Source of the DNA: Silene conica
Taxonomy: Eukaryota; Streptophyta; Magnoliopsida; Caryophyllales; Caryophyllaceae
DNA length: 64,000 nucleotides
NCBI GenBank assembly: GCA_029255685.2
Contig: CM055315.2
Span: 50,373,358-50,437,357 of the forward strand
Direction: 5' to 3'
In this document: positions 1-12,500 of the stretch, piece after piece
How the letters are laid out: each line of letters opens with the position of its first letter
Position numbering within the stretch: the first letter of the stretch is position 1
Translations under genes and position numbers: made by a program
Notes under the pieces: generated by a model
Database searches by the model: none
The model's input: only the letters and a program-made list of their open reading frames with translations
What the model was told of the DNA's origin: nothing

Positions 1-2951
1 TCGTATTGATAGCTTCATGTCTAACTAGCCAGGAAATAAATGAATGCTTAGGCCAGTTCCATTTATTCCAGATCAGGGGCACCCACTCAGGTTTAGGTTT
101 TGAGTTAGTAAACCAAGCATAGCCAACTTTGATAGAATAGCCCTTATCATCAAGAGCCCATCTGTCATTTACATATCCATCTTTGAGTTTATCTTTGATT
201 TTGCAAATACTCTTCCAAGTCCATGGGGCATCATTGGGAGGGGTATAGGAATGCCAGTCCCTATCTTTGATGTATACACTGTTGATCCATTTGATCCAGA
301 GCCTATCAGCCTTGTTATAAACCCAGTCTACTAGCTTGCCAACAGAAGCCATGTTCCACTGCTCAGCCTTCTTAATTCCAAGGCCTCCTTCATATTTAGG
401 GAGAGTGACTGTATCCCATCCCACCAAAGGAACTCTATGATAATCAGCAGTCCCCCCCACAGGAAGTTTCTGCAAATTCCTTCTATTCTTTTAACCACAC
501 TCTTTGGGATAATGAACATCATACCCCAATAATTATAAAGTGTGTTAAGAACTGAATTGATGAGAACAATTTTGTCAGCATATGATAGTTTTTTTGCTCC
601 TAGTGATCTTATTTTAGCCACCATTTTTTCTGTAAGACTACTGCATTCTCTTTTCCCCAATTTGCCAGGTTGAATTGGCACTCCTAGGTACCTGAAGGGC
701 TTCTGTCCTTTTCTGAATCCTGTAACACTTAATATATCAGCCTGAAGAGTAGCATCCATACCATTGAAAAAAATTTCAGATTTCTCTGAGTTCATACAAA
801 GTCCTGTGGCTCTGGAAAAAGATGAGAAGGCTCTCATAAGTCGAATAATAGAGGGGGCATATCCTTTGCAAAACAGAAGTAAGTCATCTACAAACATAAG
901 ATGGGTGAGTCTTGTTCTTTTGCACATAGGATGATAGTGAAATGGCCATATAGAAGTAGCAAACTCAATGAGTCTGGTCAAGTACTCCATTCAAAGGGTA
1001 AAGATCAAAGGGGAGATAGGATCACCCTGTCGTATGCCCCTCATCCCCTTAAAGTAACCAAAATTAGTCCCATTCAGCACAAGAGTATAGGAAGGAGTTC
1101 TGATGCAAGTCATTAGCAAATCAATGAAATGCCTTGGGAACTGTAAGCCCCCCAAAATTTGCTCCACAAAGTCCCATTCTATGGTATCATAAGCCTTTTG
1201 AAAATCAATTTTGAACAGACATCTGGGAGATGTGCCTGTCCTACTATACTGATGGACAATGTCTTGGCAAATAAGGACATTTTCAATGATTGAACGTCCT
1301 TTAATGAAAGCCCCTTGGTTATCATAAATGAGACCAGGAAGAACAGAAGCAAGCCTAGAACAAAGAAGCTTTGATATCACCTTGTAAAGAATGTTACAAC
1401 ATGCTATAGGCCTGAATTGAGTAACTGTAGTAGGTCTGTCACACTTGGGAATTAGTGTGATATTGGTGGCATTAATCTGCTGCAGCAAATGACCAGTGCT
1501 AAAGAAATCAGCAATGGCCTCATATATCCTTCCCCACTACATCCCATGCTTCCCTGAAGAAACCACTTGTATACCCATCTGGCCCTGGGGCCTTGTAATT
1601 GGAATGGAAAACATAGCAGCCTTGACGTCATCATAAGAGACTGCTTGGTTCAGGATTTCCAAATGGTCAGCAGTGCATTTCTGACCATAGGCCAGAACAA
1701 CATCTCTTACTCCTTCTGTTTCTTTTCTGCTTCCCAAAAGGCCTTGATAATATTTAAGGAAGGCAGTTTGGATGCTATCTCCTGTGGTGCATAAAGTGCC
1801 ATGCTGATCAATAATTTCAATCACCTTGTTCTTCGGAGTTCTCATTCTGATGGCATTATGAAAATAGGCTGTATTAACATCCCCCTCCTCAAGCCATTTA
1901 AGTTTAGCTTCCCTGGCTTTGGTAAGGCCTCTGAGTTCTGACAGGAGATCACATTCCTTTTGAATTAGAGCACCATCATGTATATCAGTAGCTATCATCT
2001 GTTGGACTTCATTTAGAGCACTGGCTGTCTGAGTAGTTTGGTTTTCAATATCAGAAAAACAATCTTTGTTCAGGTTCTTCAATCTACCTTTCATACTCTT
2101 CAGTTTTTTGGCAATGCAAAACATTTTTGTACCCTCAACTATAGCAGACCAGCCTTCCTGGACAGTAGGAAGAAATCTAGTGGCACCACTCCACATATTA
2201 AAGTATTTAAAACTCCTAGCCTGATGATTCACAAAATATTTGTTACTGATGATGCAAGGGTTATGATCCATTAGCCCTTCAGGATGAAAGTGCCCTACCA
2301 TATCAGGAAATTGATCACCCCATTCTGAATTTACCAAAAACCTGTCCAGCCTACTATATCTCCTCTGCTCAATAGCTTGTTTGTTATTCCAAGTAAAGAA
2401 GGCCCAGTGGCAAAAATATCAGACATCCCACACACATCCAGGCAATTTATGAAATCCTCCATGTCTTCTTGTTTAGTTTGACCTCTTAGTCTCTCATCAG
2501 GGTGAATGACTGTGTTAAAGTCCCCTGCAAGAGCCCAAGGTCCTGAAATCCTTGCTGCCATACTACTTAAAGACTCCCATAAAGGCACTCTATCCCTTCC
2601 TTCATTAAAGGCATACACCATGGTAAGGTGAAACTGCTTACTAGAGGCCCTAGCAGTAACCCTCAGATGTATAAATTGTGGCTTATACTCTAGAACATCT
2701 ACAGCAAAGAGGTTAGGCTGCCATAAGACCCAAACCCTACCTCCTGTATGAGTGTGACAATTGGTAGTAACACTCCAACCATCAAACAAGTTGTACACAA
2801 TATTACTCACATTATCACCGTTTATTTTTGTCTTTAATAAACCAAAAAGACCTACATGATGCTTATTAATAAAACTTTTAACTTCTCTTTGTTTATGTAC
2901 ACCATTAAACCCTCTGACATTCCAGAACCCTATATTATTCATTAACAACAT
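1..2951 (-). pseudogene. LINE-A ORF2, endonuclease-reverse transcriptase, broken
   Basis: Order of domains on the minus strand: exonuclease-endonuclease-phosphatase domain (2951 to about 2290, with NIGFWNVRG and GDFN), linker, reverse transcriptase (about 1610-400, with GAFIKGRSI, RQGDPISPLIF and FVDD), then the start of the zf-RVT region (WTWKSICK-like, 1-330), continuing past the edge. Damage seen: a frameshift near 2395 after the endonuclease core, frameshifts near 1605 and 1528, an in-frame TGA at 991-993 where the sister LINE-B has Cys, and a frameshift near 455. The usual catalytic Glu of the endonuclease (LLETK) reads Lys (GLLKTKI), and the RT box is FVDD rather than FADD. This is a clear pseudogene. 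Confidence 0.88.
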
Positions 2952-4167
2952 GTGGGGAAGGAGGGTTACCAGTTTTCTCACTTGCATTTGCATTCTGTTC
3001 TGCCTCTATTTTATCCAAATCAATCACAGGCTCTAAGTCACTATCCTCATGGTCATTATTATTTTGATCCTGTTGGTCAGTCTGTTCTTTCTGTTTTTGT
3101 GGTTGTGGAGATGGGGTGAGAGTTGGGAACTCAGATTCTGAAAGGCCAGGGTTGATTCCAGTGCCTGCCTGAATGGGTTTCCAGACTTGTTTAGCAATGA
3201 TCCCTTGCTTTTTTGGCTGCTGTAGTCTCCTACAATTTTGCATTTCATGACCCATGCCTTTCCACTTAACACATATCGTTGGTTTCCATTCATACTCAAC
3301 TTTTACTTCAATAACCATCCCTTTTTCATCTTTAAACTTCACAGAATTTGGAAATTTCTGTCCCACAGATAATTCAACCATTGTCCTGGCAAATCCTAAC
3401 CTAGTTTTTGCCTCTGTTGCTTGATCACATTTAACGAATGGTCCAATGAGGTTGGCTATTGTGGGTAGACATTTGCCCCAGAATTTAAGTGGCAAGCCAA
3501 GGAATCTAACCCAAGCAGGTACAATCTTTACTTCTTCTTTGAGCAAGTCAATCTTTTCTTGCCATTCTTTAACAATAAGAGGTTTATTGTCAAACATGTG
3601 GTACCCTGCAGCAATGACGGCTTCTTTGTCCTTCAATTCCTTAAATCTAACAAGAAATATACCATTGGGGAGGAACGAGATCTTATCTATGCCATACCTT
3701 TTCCATATTCTATGTATAAATCCTTCAAGCACCTCCCAAGGGGGATTGGCTCCAAGAACAAAGCAGTACACAGCCTGATTCCAATATGAAACTTCGTCTG
3801 CTACATCCTCAATGGTGAATTGGATCAACTCCTCTTCCTGAGGAGATTCTATCTTAGGCAGAGTCTCAGTGACAGGCAAAACAGAGGGCGTAGTTCCCTT
3901 ACCAGTTGTACGTTTACTCCTACTCGTGATCCATGGCATGTTTGACGTGGGATCCTCCTCATCTGTGTAGGACAAGCCAGGGATTCCAGTAAGTTCATGC
4001 ATTGGTTTTGTACGTAAAACATCCTCCTCTGAGGGTCCTTTCTTTCCTCCTGCAATATGGCTTGGGGTGCTTTGTTTGGTTGTAGTATGATGCTTTGAAG
4101 AAGAAGCATGAGATGCCGATGATACTGGATGCTTATTCACTGTTTTTGGGATTGAATTCCGAGCCAT
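2935..4167 (-). CDS. LINE-A ORF1, gag-like RNA-binding protein
   Basis: An open frame of about 410 codons. I chose the ATG at 4167 (MARNSIPK...) because it matches the usual start of plant L1 ORF1; the frame is open 12 codons further up. A low-complexity Ser/Thr/Lys-rich N-terminus is followed by a DUF4283 domain at about residues 118-270. It ends with a degenerate zinc knuckle at about 299-312 (CVKWKGMGHEMQNC), in which the second Cys is Trp. The C-terminus is Gln/Asn/Asp-rich. Known role of the family: ORF1 proteins bind LINE RNA to form the transposition particle. Its stop (2935-2937) overlaps the start of ORF2 (ATG 2951 or 2942) by a few bases. Unlike ORF2 it is intact, but it needs a working ORF2. 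Family call is firm; activity is not implied. Confidence 0.85.
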   Translation of the reverse strand: MARNSIPKTVNKHPVSSASHASSSKHHTTTKQSTPSHIAGGKKGPSEEDVLRTKPMHELTGIPGLSYTDEEDPTSNMPWITSRSKRTTGKGTTPSVLPVTETLPKIESPQEEELIQFTIEDVADEVSYWNQAVYCFVLGANPPWEVLEGFIHRIWKRYGIDKISFLPNGIFLVRFKELKDKEAVIAAGYHMFDNKPLIVKEWQEKIDLLKEEVKIVPAWVRFLGLPLKFWGKCLPTIANLIGPFVKCDQATEAKTRLGFARTMVELSVGQKFPNSVKFKDEKGMVIEVKVEYEWKPTICVKWKGMGHEMQNCRRLQQPKKQGIIAKQVWKPIQAGTGINPGLSESEFPTLTPSPQPQKQKEQTDQQDQNNNDHEDSDLEPVIDLDKIEAEQNANASEKTGNPPSPHVVNE

Positions 4168-4247
4168 AATGAAGAAGAAATCAAGCCCTAATGGTGACTG
4201 CAAATCGCCTCTCTAATCGTCTCTCATTAGTTTTTTTTTTCTATTCA

Positions 4248-5653
4248 CCTCTCCTACTCTAATAACCACTTTCTTATAGACTTTATTACAAGGTATAGAT
4301 TCCCCTGACGGTATGGTCACAGAATCGGTAATTTGGTCGAAGGGTTCTAGACCTAAGGTCTTGGCATGCTCAATATAAATAAAAGAATGCGATGCCCCGG
4401 AATCTAACAAGACAAATGTGGGTTTAGAATGAACAAGAAATGTACCCGTAACAACATGAGCGTCCTCAGATGCAACTTCTTTTCCTATTGCAAACAGTTT
4501 CCCACTCGACTTTACTCCGCTCTGACTGGCAGAGGCCGCACCGCTCTGTTGACCGACTTCATTAAACTTCCTCTGGAAATTTCCGTAGCCTTGACTGTTA
4601 CTCTGGTTCCCCAGGTTGCGGTTTTGGTTCGGGTAACTGTTGTAACTCCTTTGATAGCTATTAACGCCCGATCTCGAACTTCCTCCAAAACTTGATGCTG
4701 GTGTTCTGAATCCTCCACTCTGGTTACCTTGGTAAGGGCTTTTCCCCTGAGTTCCCAAATTTGCCCTACAATTCACCCTCTTGTGTCCAAATATCCCACA
4801 CCTGAAACAGGTGGGTCCTCCACTATTAGTCCGTGATGTTACATGGCCATTTCCACTTCAATTGCTTACACCAGCTGGTGCATTGCTGGCAAAATATGAA
4901 CTGTATCTGTTTGAGTTTTGCTTCTTGTTTCTATAACCTTCACCATTGGTCCTAACCTTTCTTTTCTCGTTCCTTTCTTTCTTTTCCTCTCTCAACATGT
5001 CTGAAATCCGCTCTGCTTGGCCGGCTCTTTGGTACACCTCTTTTACTGTCATGGGCTCTGCTGCCATTAATCTCTTCTTGATAACCGTTAACCCCTTCTC
5101 AAATCTCATGGCTAGAATCTCCTCCGAAAATCCCAGATCAGCAACATACTCGACTAACTGCATAAATTTGTTGTGGTAAGTTTCTACAGTCATGTCCTCG
5201 GTCCTCTTAAAAGTGTCAAACTCGGCTCTCATCTTGCTTTTGGCCATGCTCAGGTTGGAAGGTTGATGCCAAAATTCTTTTGAACTCGTCCCAACTTACA
5301 AATTCACTCCCATTCTCGGCAGTTGCTGCCCTTATTGACGCTTTGCTTCGATTCCACCACCTTTCTGCCTTCCCCTTTAGATAGAAGGCTGCCTGGTCCA
5401 TTTGCAAGTCTTCAGGGCAATCCAACAGTTCGAATAGATTGTCGAATTCTCGACACCACTCTCCTAAAAGGTGCAACTCTCCCTCTCCGTCAAATTTGGT
5501 TGGGTTATGCCTCGAGATAGTCAAGCTCATTTTTGATGTGTTCGTTGCCCCTCTGTCTTGGACCATGGCCATCAAGGCCGCGTTGGTAGCCAAAAGCCTG
5601 TCCAATTCCGCTTGAGTGATGTTGGCAGCAGATGGGTCTCTCCTTGGGGCCAT
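4248..5653 (-). pseudogene. Tekay-1 gag-protease fragment, frameshifted
   Basis: The ATG at 5653 starts MAPRRDPSAANITQ, matching the start of Tekay-2 gag. A retrotransposon gag domain follows (LLGEWCREFDNLFELLDCPED, then ERWW), a frameshift near 5240-5247, the rest of gag (AKSKMRAEFDTF...), a TGA at 4858-4860, a CFRCGIFGHKRVNC zinc knuckle (CX2CX4HX4C, about 4767-4810) and the protease motif LLDSGASHSF. Homology stops after RVGEV at about 4248, where LINE-A begins. Gag forms the particle and the Asp of DSG is the protease active site. The frameshift and the stop make it a pseudogene. Confidence 0.85.
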
Positions 5654-6271
5654 TTCTACAAGATTTGAACAAGATTTTAGGAATACTCGTTATCTACTAG
5701 ACATATGCCAACATTGAATAACTCAGTCCCTGCAACGGAAAATATAGTATGGTTGACGGGTTTGACCTTCCCAATCTACCATGGTAATACTACTTTCTAA
5801 ATCTAGTTCTAGCTCATCCTCTTATTTAACTACACCATCTACCTAAGGGCTCAGGGATCAGTTAGCCGCATATCTCTAGACATGATGCTATAGCATGCAA
5901 TCACATTATCAGACTGTGTGGGTACTTATAACTTACAACATTTTCACAGATCATTAATCAACTAATCTTATCGTCCCAGTTATGACTAATTATACATCCA
6001 ATTTACTTACCTTCCTCCTTCCCTGCAAGAAGATTCATACGATTTTACAGTAGGTCAACACCTAGACTACCCTTCATCTGGAGTTGCTCTTATGGGGTTC
6101 CCAAGTCCGAACTGAGAGGGACCATGGGTTGGTGTGAGGGGCCCCCTAACTCATCCCATCACTTTTCTGGGGCTCCTATCGGTTCTTATCCCGGGGTTCA
6201 TTTTATTCGACTCTTCCTAAATTCATTTATTCATTGGTTAGGTCTGAGGATCGTTCGCTCTGATACCACTT
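5654..6271 (-). other. Tekay-1 untranslated leader
   Basis: Non-coding sequence between the primer site and gag. It is similar to the leader at 55824-56374 of Tekay-3, including a shared block with GGGGCCCC-like tracts near 6130-6200 and 56240-56300. No gene is seen. Confidence 0.7.
6257..6268 (-). other. Primer binding site of Tekay-1 (tRNA-iMet)
   Basis: On the minus strand TGGTATCAGAGC lies three bases after the 5' LTR end. This is the standard complement of the 3' end of initiator tRNA-Met used by plant gypsy and copia elements. It fixes the element's direction. Confidence 0.9.
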
Positions 6272-8602
6272 TGTAACACCCCCATTTATCCAAGAGCCTG
6301 TACTAGGACTTCTCCGATAATTGAGCGTGTTACTATCTCAGAATAACCGAGGTAGTAGATAATCAAAGGAAAGAAACGCAGTACTTTAAATAATATTTAT
6401 TAAGTTGATACAACATGCTAAATTAAACAAACTATTATAACAGAAGGATTACAACTGATACTACTACTGTGATCTAGCAGCTAGGTCCGCCTTCCACATC
6501 CTCTCTCCTTCCCATGCCACCACTGAGTCCTTTACATACCTGTCAGATCTACTCCCCGTTACGGATCATTGTAGGTGTTTATGAATACACGGTTAACCTC
6601 GCGGTTAAGTAGGATAAGTAATCAAACACAGCAAATAATGCAACAAGTATGAAAAATGCAATGTCATGGCCTTTTCTTATCTCATCCCCAAACTTCCACC
6701 CGCTTCCTCCTGGCCGGGTCTGCCTCGATCGTCATCGAGTAACCAGCTTAACAGTTGAATCACAACACCACGAGGGTATAAACGGTGTCTGCCGGTAAGT
6801 TATTTTTACATCACCCTAAGGCTCTTACCATGATGTCTGCCCAGGCTAAACCTGTATACTGATGCATATGACATGCCAATGAATGCAATATATTACCGTT
6901 ACACAAATCCATATCCAAAACTGATAACAAGTGCATAAGCCATGCGAATAAATAAAATAACCAATAAACCAGGAAACCACATCTTAGATCAACCACTAAC
7001 ATCCAAATCCAAATAAGAAGATGACATCAATTAAATTATCCTACCTCAATTTCAAGAAAATGACAAGTAGCAATCCGATAAGAAATCAGAAGTATTCCAC
7101 CAAGATCTCGTCACCTAACAGTTACAAATATATGTGTAATTATTAATTATCCGCAACAAAGACTAATTATAAACTAACTCGATAAATTCATACCTTGTAA
7201 TTATTTACTAAAAAGGTTATTTATGATTCGTATATATAATTATCGTCTAACCGTCTCACCCTTATTATTATAGTTATTATTGGTATAGCAATACCACAAA
7301 AGTCGTATAACATTACGGAAAGTGAAACTTAGGCTAATTATGGGACAATAACCCACGACTACCTACTGACTATAATTAAATTACTGACCCTTCATTTAAC
7401 AATTACCGGCCATCATCCCCAACCTTTCGTTCAACCCCTACAACCCATCACCCCCAACACTTCGATTAACACCTAGCCATTACCCACCGCGACAGTAACT
7501 TTGGCCCTCGCCCCTAACGCAACCTCACCCCAAGGAACACCACGACAACTGCCCCCTTCCAACCCGACAACCACGCATAACTCCCTCCTGAACCGAGTCT
7601 AAAAGTATTCCGAAAAACGTAACCACCGTACGGCCGCCACCTAAGGACGCCACTTCAGTCACCCCTGACCCCAAGTCGTCCCTGTATTATTCCCTCTTCG
7701 CCACTGTCACCACCCAGAACCACCAACACCGCTAAAACACCCGACACCCGCGTCCCCCGTTTTCCTCTGCTCTATTTTGCGCTGATTACCCATCCCCACG
7801 CGCGTGACTCTTCCCCCGACTACCACCATGTCACAACCATGACCCATACCAGCCCAGAAATCGACCTACCATCCCTGTGTTTCAGTCACACTCAACATGA
7901 GGTGTAAACATGGTCTGGGTTTAGGTTTATTTTCCCGTATCCCGACTCCCTTACTCGAAACTGAACCCTACCACCACCACAGCCCCGCTATGGTATACAT
8001 AAATGCATAATCTTAAGGTCCATACAACCTCCACTTCTGCCCAGAACTGATAAGGCCGACAATAAGCAAAAAAAAAGAGAGTTCGACGTACTTACCACGT
8101 TGAGGACTAAGGCAGGATGGAGGACAAACCAAACTGTGAAGGCTATAATCTAAAATTGGCGAGGAAGGGCTTCTGGTGTGAGCGAAAAAATGGGAGATTG
8201 GGAATGAGGGAATAGGCGTTTTTTGTAATATTGAATGAGAGTGTGAACAAATATGAAGAAAATATTGAAACTGGTTGTTGAATACAATGAATGACTATAA
8301 TATGAAACCGACTTAGGGGAGTGTATTAACGTGTGAAAAAGTTGTTGAACATGTGAAAACGAGTGGTTAGGCAAGGGAATTACTAGGTAGTTCATGAATC
8401 CCTTAATTACGTAGCTAATGGAACGAGTTACATAATACGTACGTACTGTTATTTATCGTAATCACGTAATATCGATTACGTGTTATTTATTATCGTTTTA
8501 CTATACTTTAATTTATATTAAAGTATACGTACTATTCGAACTATACATTATATTATTATTCAAGATAAGTATTATCCTATTAATTAAAGACGGGGTATTA
8601 CA
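6272..8602 (-). repeat. 5' LTR of Tekay-1, about 2.33 kb
   Basis: The boundaries come from the primer site at one end and a terminal TGTAATACCCC (read on minus) at 8602. The LTR begins TG and ends CA. It holds no gene; the small ORFs inside are not supported. Its sequence differs from the Tekay-2 LTR, so it is another family of the same clade. Confidence 0.8.
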
Positions 8603-8938
8603 AATAAACACTTAAATAAACGAGAATATGAACTACCAAGTCTCTAATAGTGTCGTATAAATGTATAATTACCATATTGATAAAAGGCTCTTAAAATAGA
8701 CTAATATGGATTTAAATGATCAACAAAAAGGTTAATCTCATAAATTGTGAAATCACATAATTAAGACATCATCTATCAATTGGTGCTTTCATAAATAAGT
8801 CGCACGTGGTTAGATCATGTTCGAGCAACATTAGGAAGCATAAGAAGAGTACGTATTAAAAAAGTATAGAAAGAGTCCATAGTATAACATATATCGTCAT
8901 AAAGATGAAAATGACTCCATCTGCCCACAAGGGTGGAA
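8603..8938. other. Unassigned 336 bp between two LTR elements
   Basis: AT-rich sequence between the Tekay-1 LTR and the LARD-like element. It ends in a purine-rich AAGGGTGGAA directly before the LTR, like a polypurine tract, so it may be a remnant of an older retroelement. No ORF or repeat copy elsewhere in the window was found. Confidence 0.4.
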
Positions 8939-9576
8939 TGTTGGTGATTTTGATCACAAAGTCATTTATGTGTATTCGGGTTTTCAGGCCGAAACCGGTT
9001 TGAGCTCGAAAACGATATAATGTGAGTTAGGGGGTGCGGAATGCACACTCATATAATCGGATTATCAAGTTCATGGGTTAAATGGATAAGGTTGTGATAA
9101 ATGTTATTTATCATATTTTAAGACTGTTTAATAAGTGTTTACGTTGTATATTATGTACCCTTTCGGGTTAGACCCTTTGGGTTCGAGAATTGAAACACTT
9201 AGTATATTCCTTGTGTTTGGTGGTTACTTATGTGGGTTTTTTTTGAAGCCTAACAACCAAACATGTTTATCCATATACCAATCTTGTATAACATATATAT
9301 TATGCATATATAAGGAAGAGTTAGAATAATTCATTCTAACATATGAAAAATCCAGATTTGGTAAATACAAAGCAAAATGAAAATTCCATTAAGTAATCTC
9401 CTTATCTTTGCCTAGATGAGAAGGGTCTCAACCGTCTTATCCTACAAGAGATTTCGTGTAACCCGAGGCATGAAATAGGGTCGAAATACTCTTAAGGAAA
9501 GCGTGCTCTTCGTGATTCGGTTGATATCCAAGTTTACAATCATTGTCATGGTTACCCTATACCAATTAATCCAACA
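8939..9576 (+). repeat. 5' LTR of the LARD-like element
   Basis: TG...CA boundaries, with a good TATA box (TATATAAG, 9307-9314) in the middle, so U3 is about 8939-9340 and R-U5 the rest. The copy at 13361-14000 differs by scattered substitutions and a few length changes in T-runs. Confidence 0.85.
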
Positions 9577-12500
9577 TTCTTAAGAGTATTTTTCGTTTCA
9601 TGATAATGATCGTAACAATTCCCAAGATGGTGTCAAAATCTGAAACTTAGGTGCGGCGCTATGCTGTTGCGTGGTTTAATGCATCTTATGCATGGGATTC
9701 TTAGTGGCAAACTATGATCAGGGGTATGCATAATTGCACTATGTGCATTGATAATATCAATGACAGATAAGTAACTTATACTCCTTATTTGTTATACTTG
9801 TAGTATATATGTGATAAGTAATTACAACTATGTGATGAGTTTTGATGCACTTATTGTGAAAGTTGTGTTCGATAATTTGTCTTTTCGGTTATCTAGATCA
9901 TTAGAGTGATTAAAATAATGACATACTTATTTTAATCAAGTGTTGATAAAGATGTTTAAGTATCTTTCGTAATATGTGACATGTTTTATCATTGAAGCAT
10001 TTGGTACGATTGTCAGATGAAACATATTTGATCATGTTGTTGTATTTCATAGATATAAATAACTTGGGAAGAACAAGTTGATTTTGATTGTTAAGTTTGT
10101 GTATGTTAAACTTTCAATTGATGCACTGTTTAGTGAGTAAATATTGATCTGAATTATTTGCGCTAGTCTCTTGTTATTCGAAAACGATTGGTTTTGAAGG
10201 GGTCAGTTTGTTGCGTTGTTTTGATCAATGTTTATCATAATTCGAATGACTGAGTTTCGAATTAAAAGTTATCTTGGCGATTGGCATGCTAATATTATCC
10301 TGTTATGGATAATGGCTTGTTGTTTAATTAAGACATATTTGATGATGTTGACTAAACTTGTAGTTGAATTCATGTTTCCGCCTGTTTTGCACTTATAGTG
10401 AAATTTGGCTTTCTTGTTCATCATGAATGTTATTATAGTTTAATATGGTAGGAATGAATGCATTTATGCCTCATATACTTCCTGATGGATGAATTATTAA
10501 GTGTGTAAGTTTCACTCATTTGGTTATTATGAATGATGTCATGATCAATGCTAATTGTAATTTGGTCAATATATAATAATCTGGATGCTTGATATAACAT
10601 TTTTTAAGACGGTTTTTATTATGATGAACATAATTATTTTATAAATAATGGTTCATTGAATGGTGAAGTTTCACATATATGAATATGTTGGTAACTTTGT
10701 AAGTAATAGTGTTTACACTATTAATTTAGTGGATGTTTGGTTTTAATATCCATGTTTTATGTCTATTTCTAATTGGCTATTGTTAATGATAAATTTGTTG
10801 ATCATGATAATTGATATGGTTAGTCTATAGAATGACTATGTATTTTATTTAAGCATGTTAATAAGTTTTATCTTGTTTGAATTATGTGTGTACCACAACA
10901 ATAGTGAATGTACTATTGGTTGTACAAGGTGGATGTGAATTTCTCTAATAAATTCTCCTTGATATGATGCACGGTAATGCGAAAAAGAGCGGTATAATAC
11001 GGACGTTGTATGGCTCGTAAGCAAGTGTGTTGTTTTGGATGGTGTCAAGTTCCGGTTCATGGTGACTTGAGACATCCTAGGAATTGTTTAAAGGAAAAGT
11101 TATGTCTTTTTCATCTTATTGGTGTTACTCCTTGTTATTTATTTGGGATAAGGTTAATGAGATGATTTTTAGTGTCAATTTTGATCATGAGTTGTTAATT
11201 GACTGCGTATGTTAGATATTATATTGAATATGTTTGTTTGATCAATTGGTTTAAAATGATCATGTTTCTTGTTGCGGTGAATATGCAATAACTTTATACT
11301 CATAAGGATATTAGTGCGATCAATGTTTTGTTTATGATGTTTGAACATCAAATGTTATAATGAACTTTTTATTTTATATTGGTGATCGGTAATATATTCA
11401 CATGGATGTTTGTAGTGTTCTCACTATGCTTTTTTGCTGGTAATTTTACTAGTACAATTTCATATGCCTTTATTATATGGTTTTATATATGTATGAAATG
11501 AGTCCTTTGGAATGGGATGAACATACTATGTAAGCTCTCTTGAATGTATATAATACACGGAAAATGTTGATATTGAGAGGTAACATATGAGTATGCATAT
11601 GTGGCTTGATAGCAATGTGTATTGATATAGGGCGTAATAAGGGACCGTAAAATGGTACCTTAGGTAGCCTAATTTTCAATGAGGAGATGGAACTCAACCA
11701 TGTAGGACATAAATATTGAAGTCGTGTTAATCTCACTTTAATTATTTATTTGATATGAACATGTAAAGAAATATTTATAAAAATATGATGTTTTGATCAA
11801 TGGTTTTTTGATCGGTTATATAGTATTCTGATTAGTGTTCTAACTATCTTGAAACGATTGTTTAACATTTTAATGTCTTGTGTAAAGTTTTTAAAAATTT
11901 GAATATGTAATTGATTTTACCATATAATCTCGGGAATTATGGTTTGTGATAATCATGGTGAGATTATGGAGTCATGGTGGTTTAGCCATGTAAGAGGTAA
12001 ATTGGCAACATTGAAAGTACAACTATTGACAATCCGGCTATGAGGTTGTTAGTTGTTGTAGGATTAATGACAAGTTGATCTTTGGCATAGATCAAACACG
12101 ATTTAACTTGTTAAGGTGGTTTTGTTATCATAGTTTTATACGAGGGACATGGGGGAGGTAATATGATCCTTGAGATTAGGATCAAGGTGAGATTATTATT
12201 CTCCGGTCAATACTCCCAATGGTTGAATATGACGCTTTTATCCAATATTAAAAGTGTAGTTATGACTCAATTTTTCACAAGGGCTTAATTATTGCGGTTC
12301 GAAAAGTGGAGTAAGAATACTTGTTTATCCAGTACTCATCTTTGGCAAATTATTAGGCAAGTGTGAAAATGTATTAAGTAAATCATGAATTATGGTTTGT
12401 CCAATGTTGGTTTTCCTTTGGTCTTAGAGGGGTAATTTTATGCAAATTCTTGAATTATCAATGTAAAAGGGTATTGACTAGCTACTAATGGTAGTGTATT

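Larger units (their letters stand above)
1..4240 (-). mobile_element. LINE-A, L1-type non-LTR retrotransposon, cut by the left edge
   Basis: Two consecutive ORFs in plant L1 order (DUF4283/zinc-knuckle ORF1, then endonuclease-reverse transcriptase ORF2) run leftwards, so the 3' end lies outside the window. The 5' end is near 4230-4248, where protease homology of the surrounding gypsy element stops abruptly and an A-run (minus strand) precedes the LINE leader. The insertion lies in the protease region of Tekay-1. ORF2 is broken several times, so the copy is dead. The TSD cannot be seen because the other end is missing. Confidence 0.9.
4241..8602 (-). mobile_element. Tekay-1, decayed Ty3/gypsy chromovirus, 5' half
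   Basis: Minus-strand element with 5' LTR (6272-8602), primer site (6257-6268), leader (5654-6271) and gag to the beginning of protease (5653-4248). Pol and the 3' LTR are not present because LINE-A interrupts the element at about 4240 and the rest lies beyond the left edge. The gag aligns well by eye with that of Tekay-2 in this window, including MAPRRD/MPPRRD starts and the same knuckle-to-protease order. The LTR ends are TGTAATACCCC and GGTGTTACA. Confidence 0.85.

Noticed and set aside
8150-8395. 81-codon ORF in the Tekay-1 LTR
   Set aside because: Inside an LTR, no domain, and the matching region of related LTRs is not coding.
8890-8938. Tandem LARD elements sharing an LTR at 8939
   Set aside because: A polypurine-like tract precedes the first LTR, but the sequence before it does not match the region before the second LTR.
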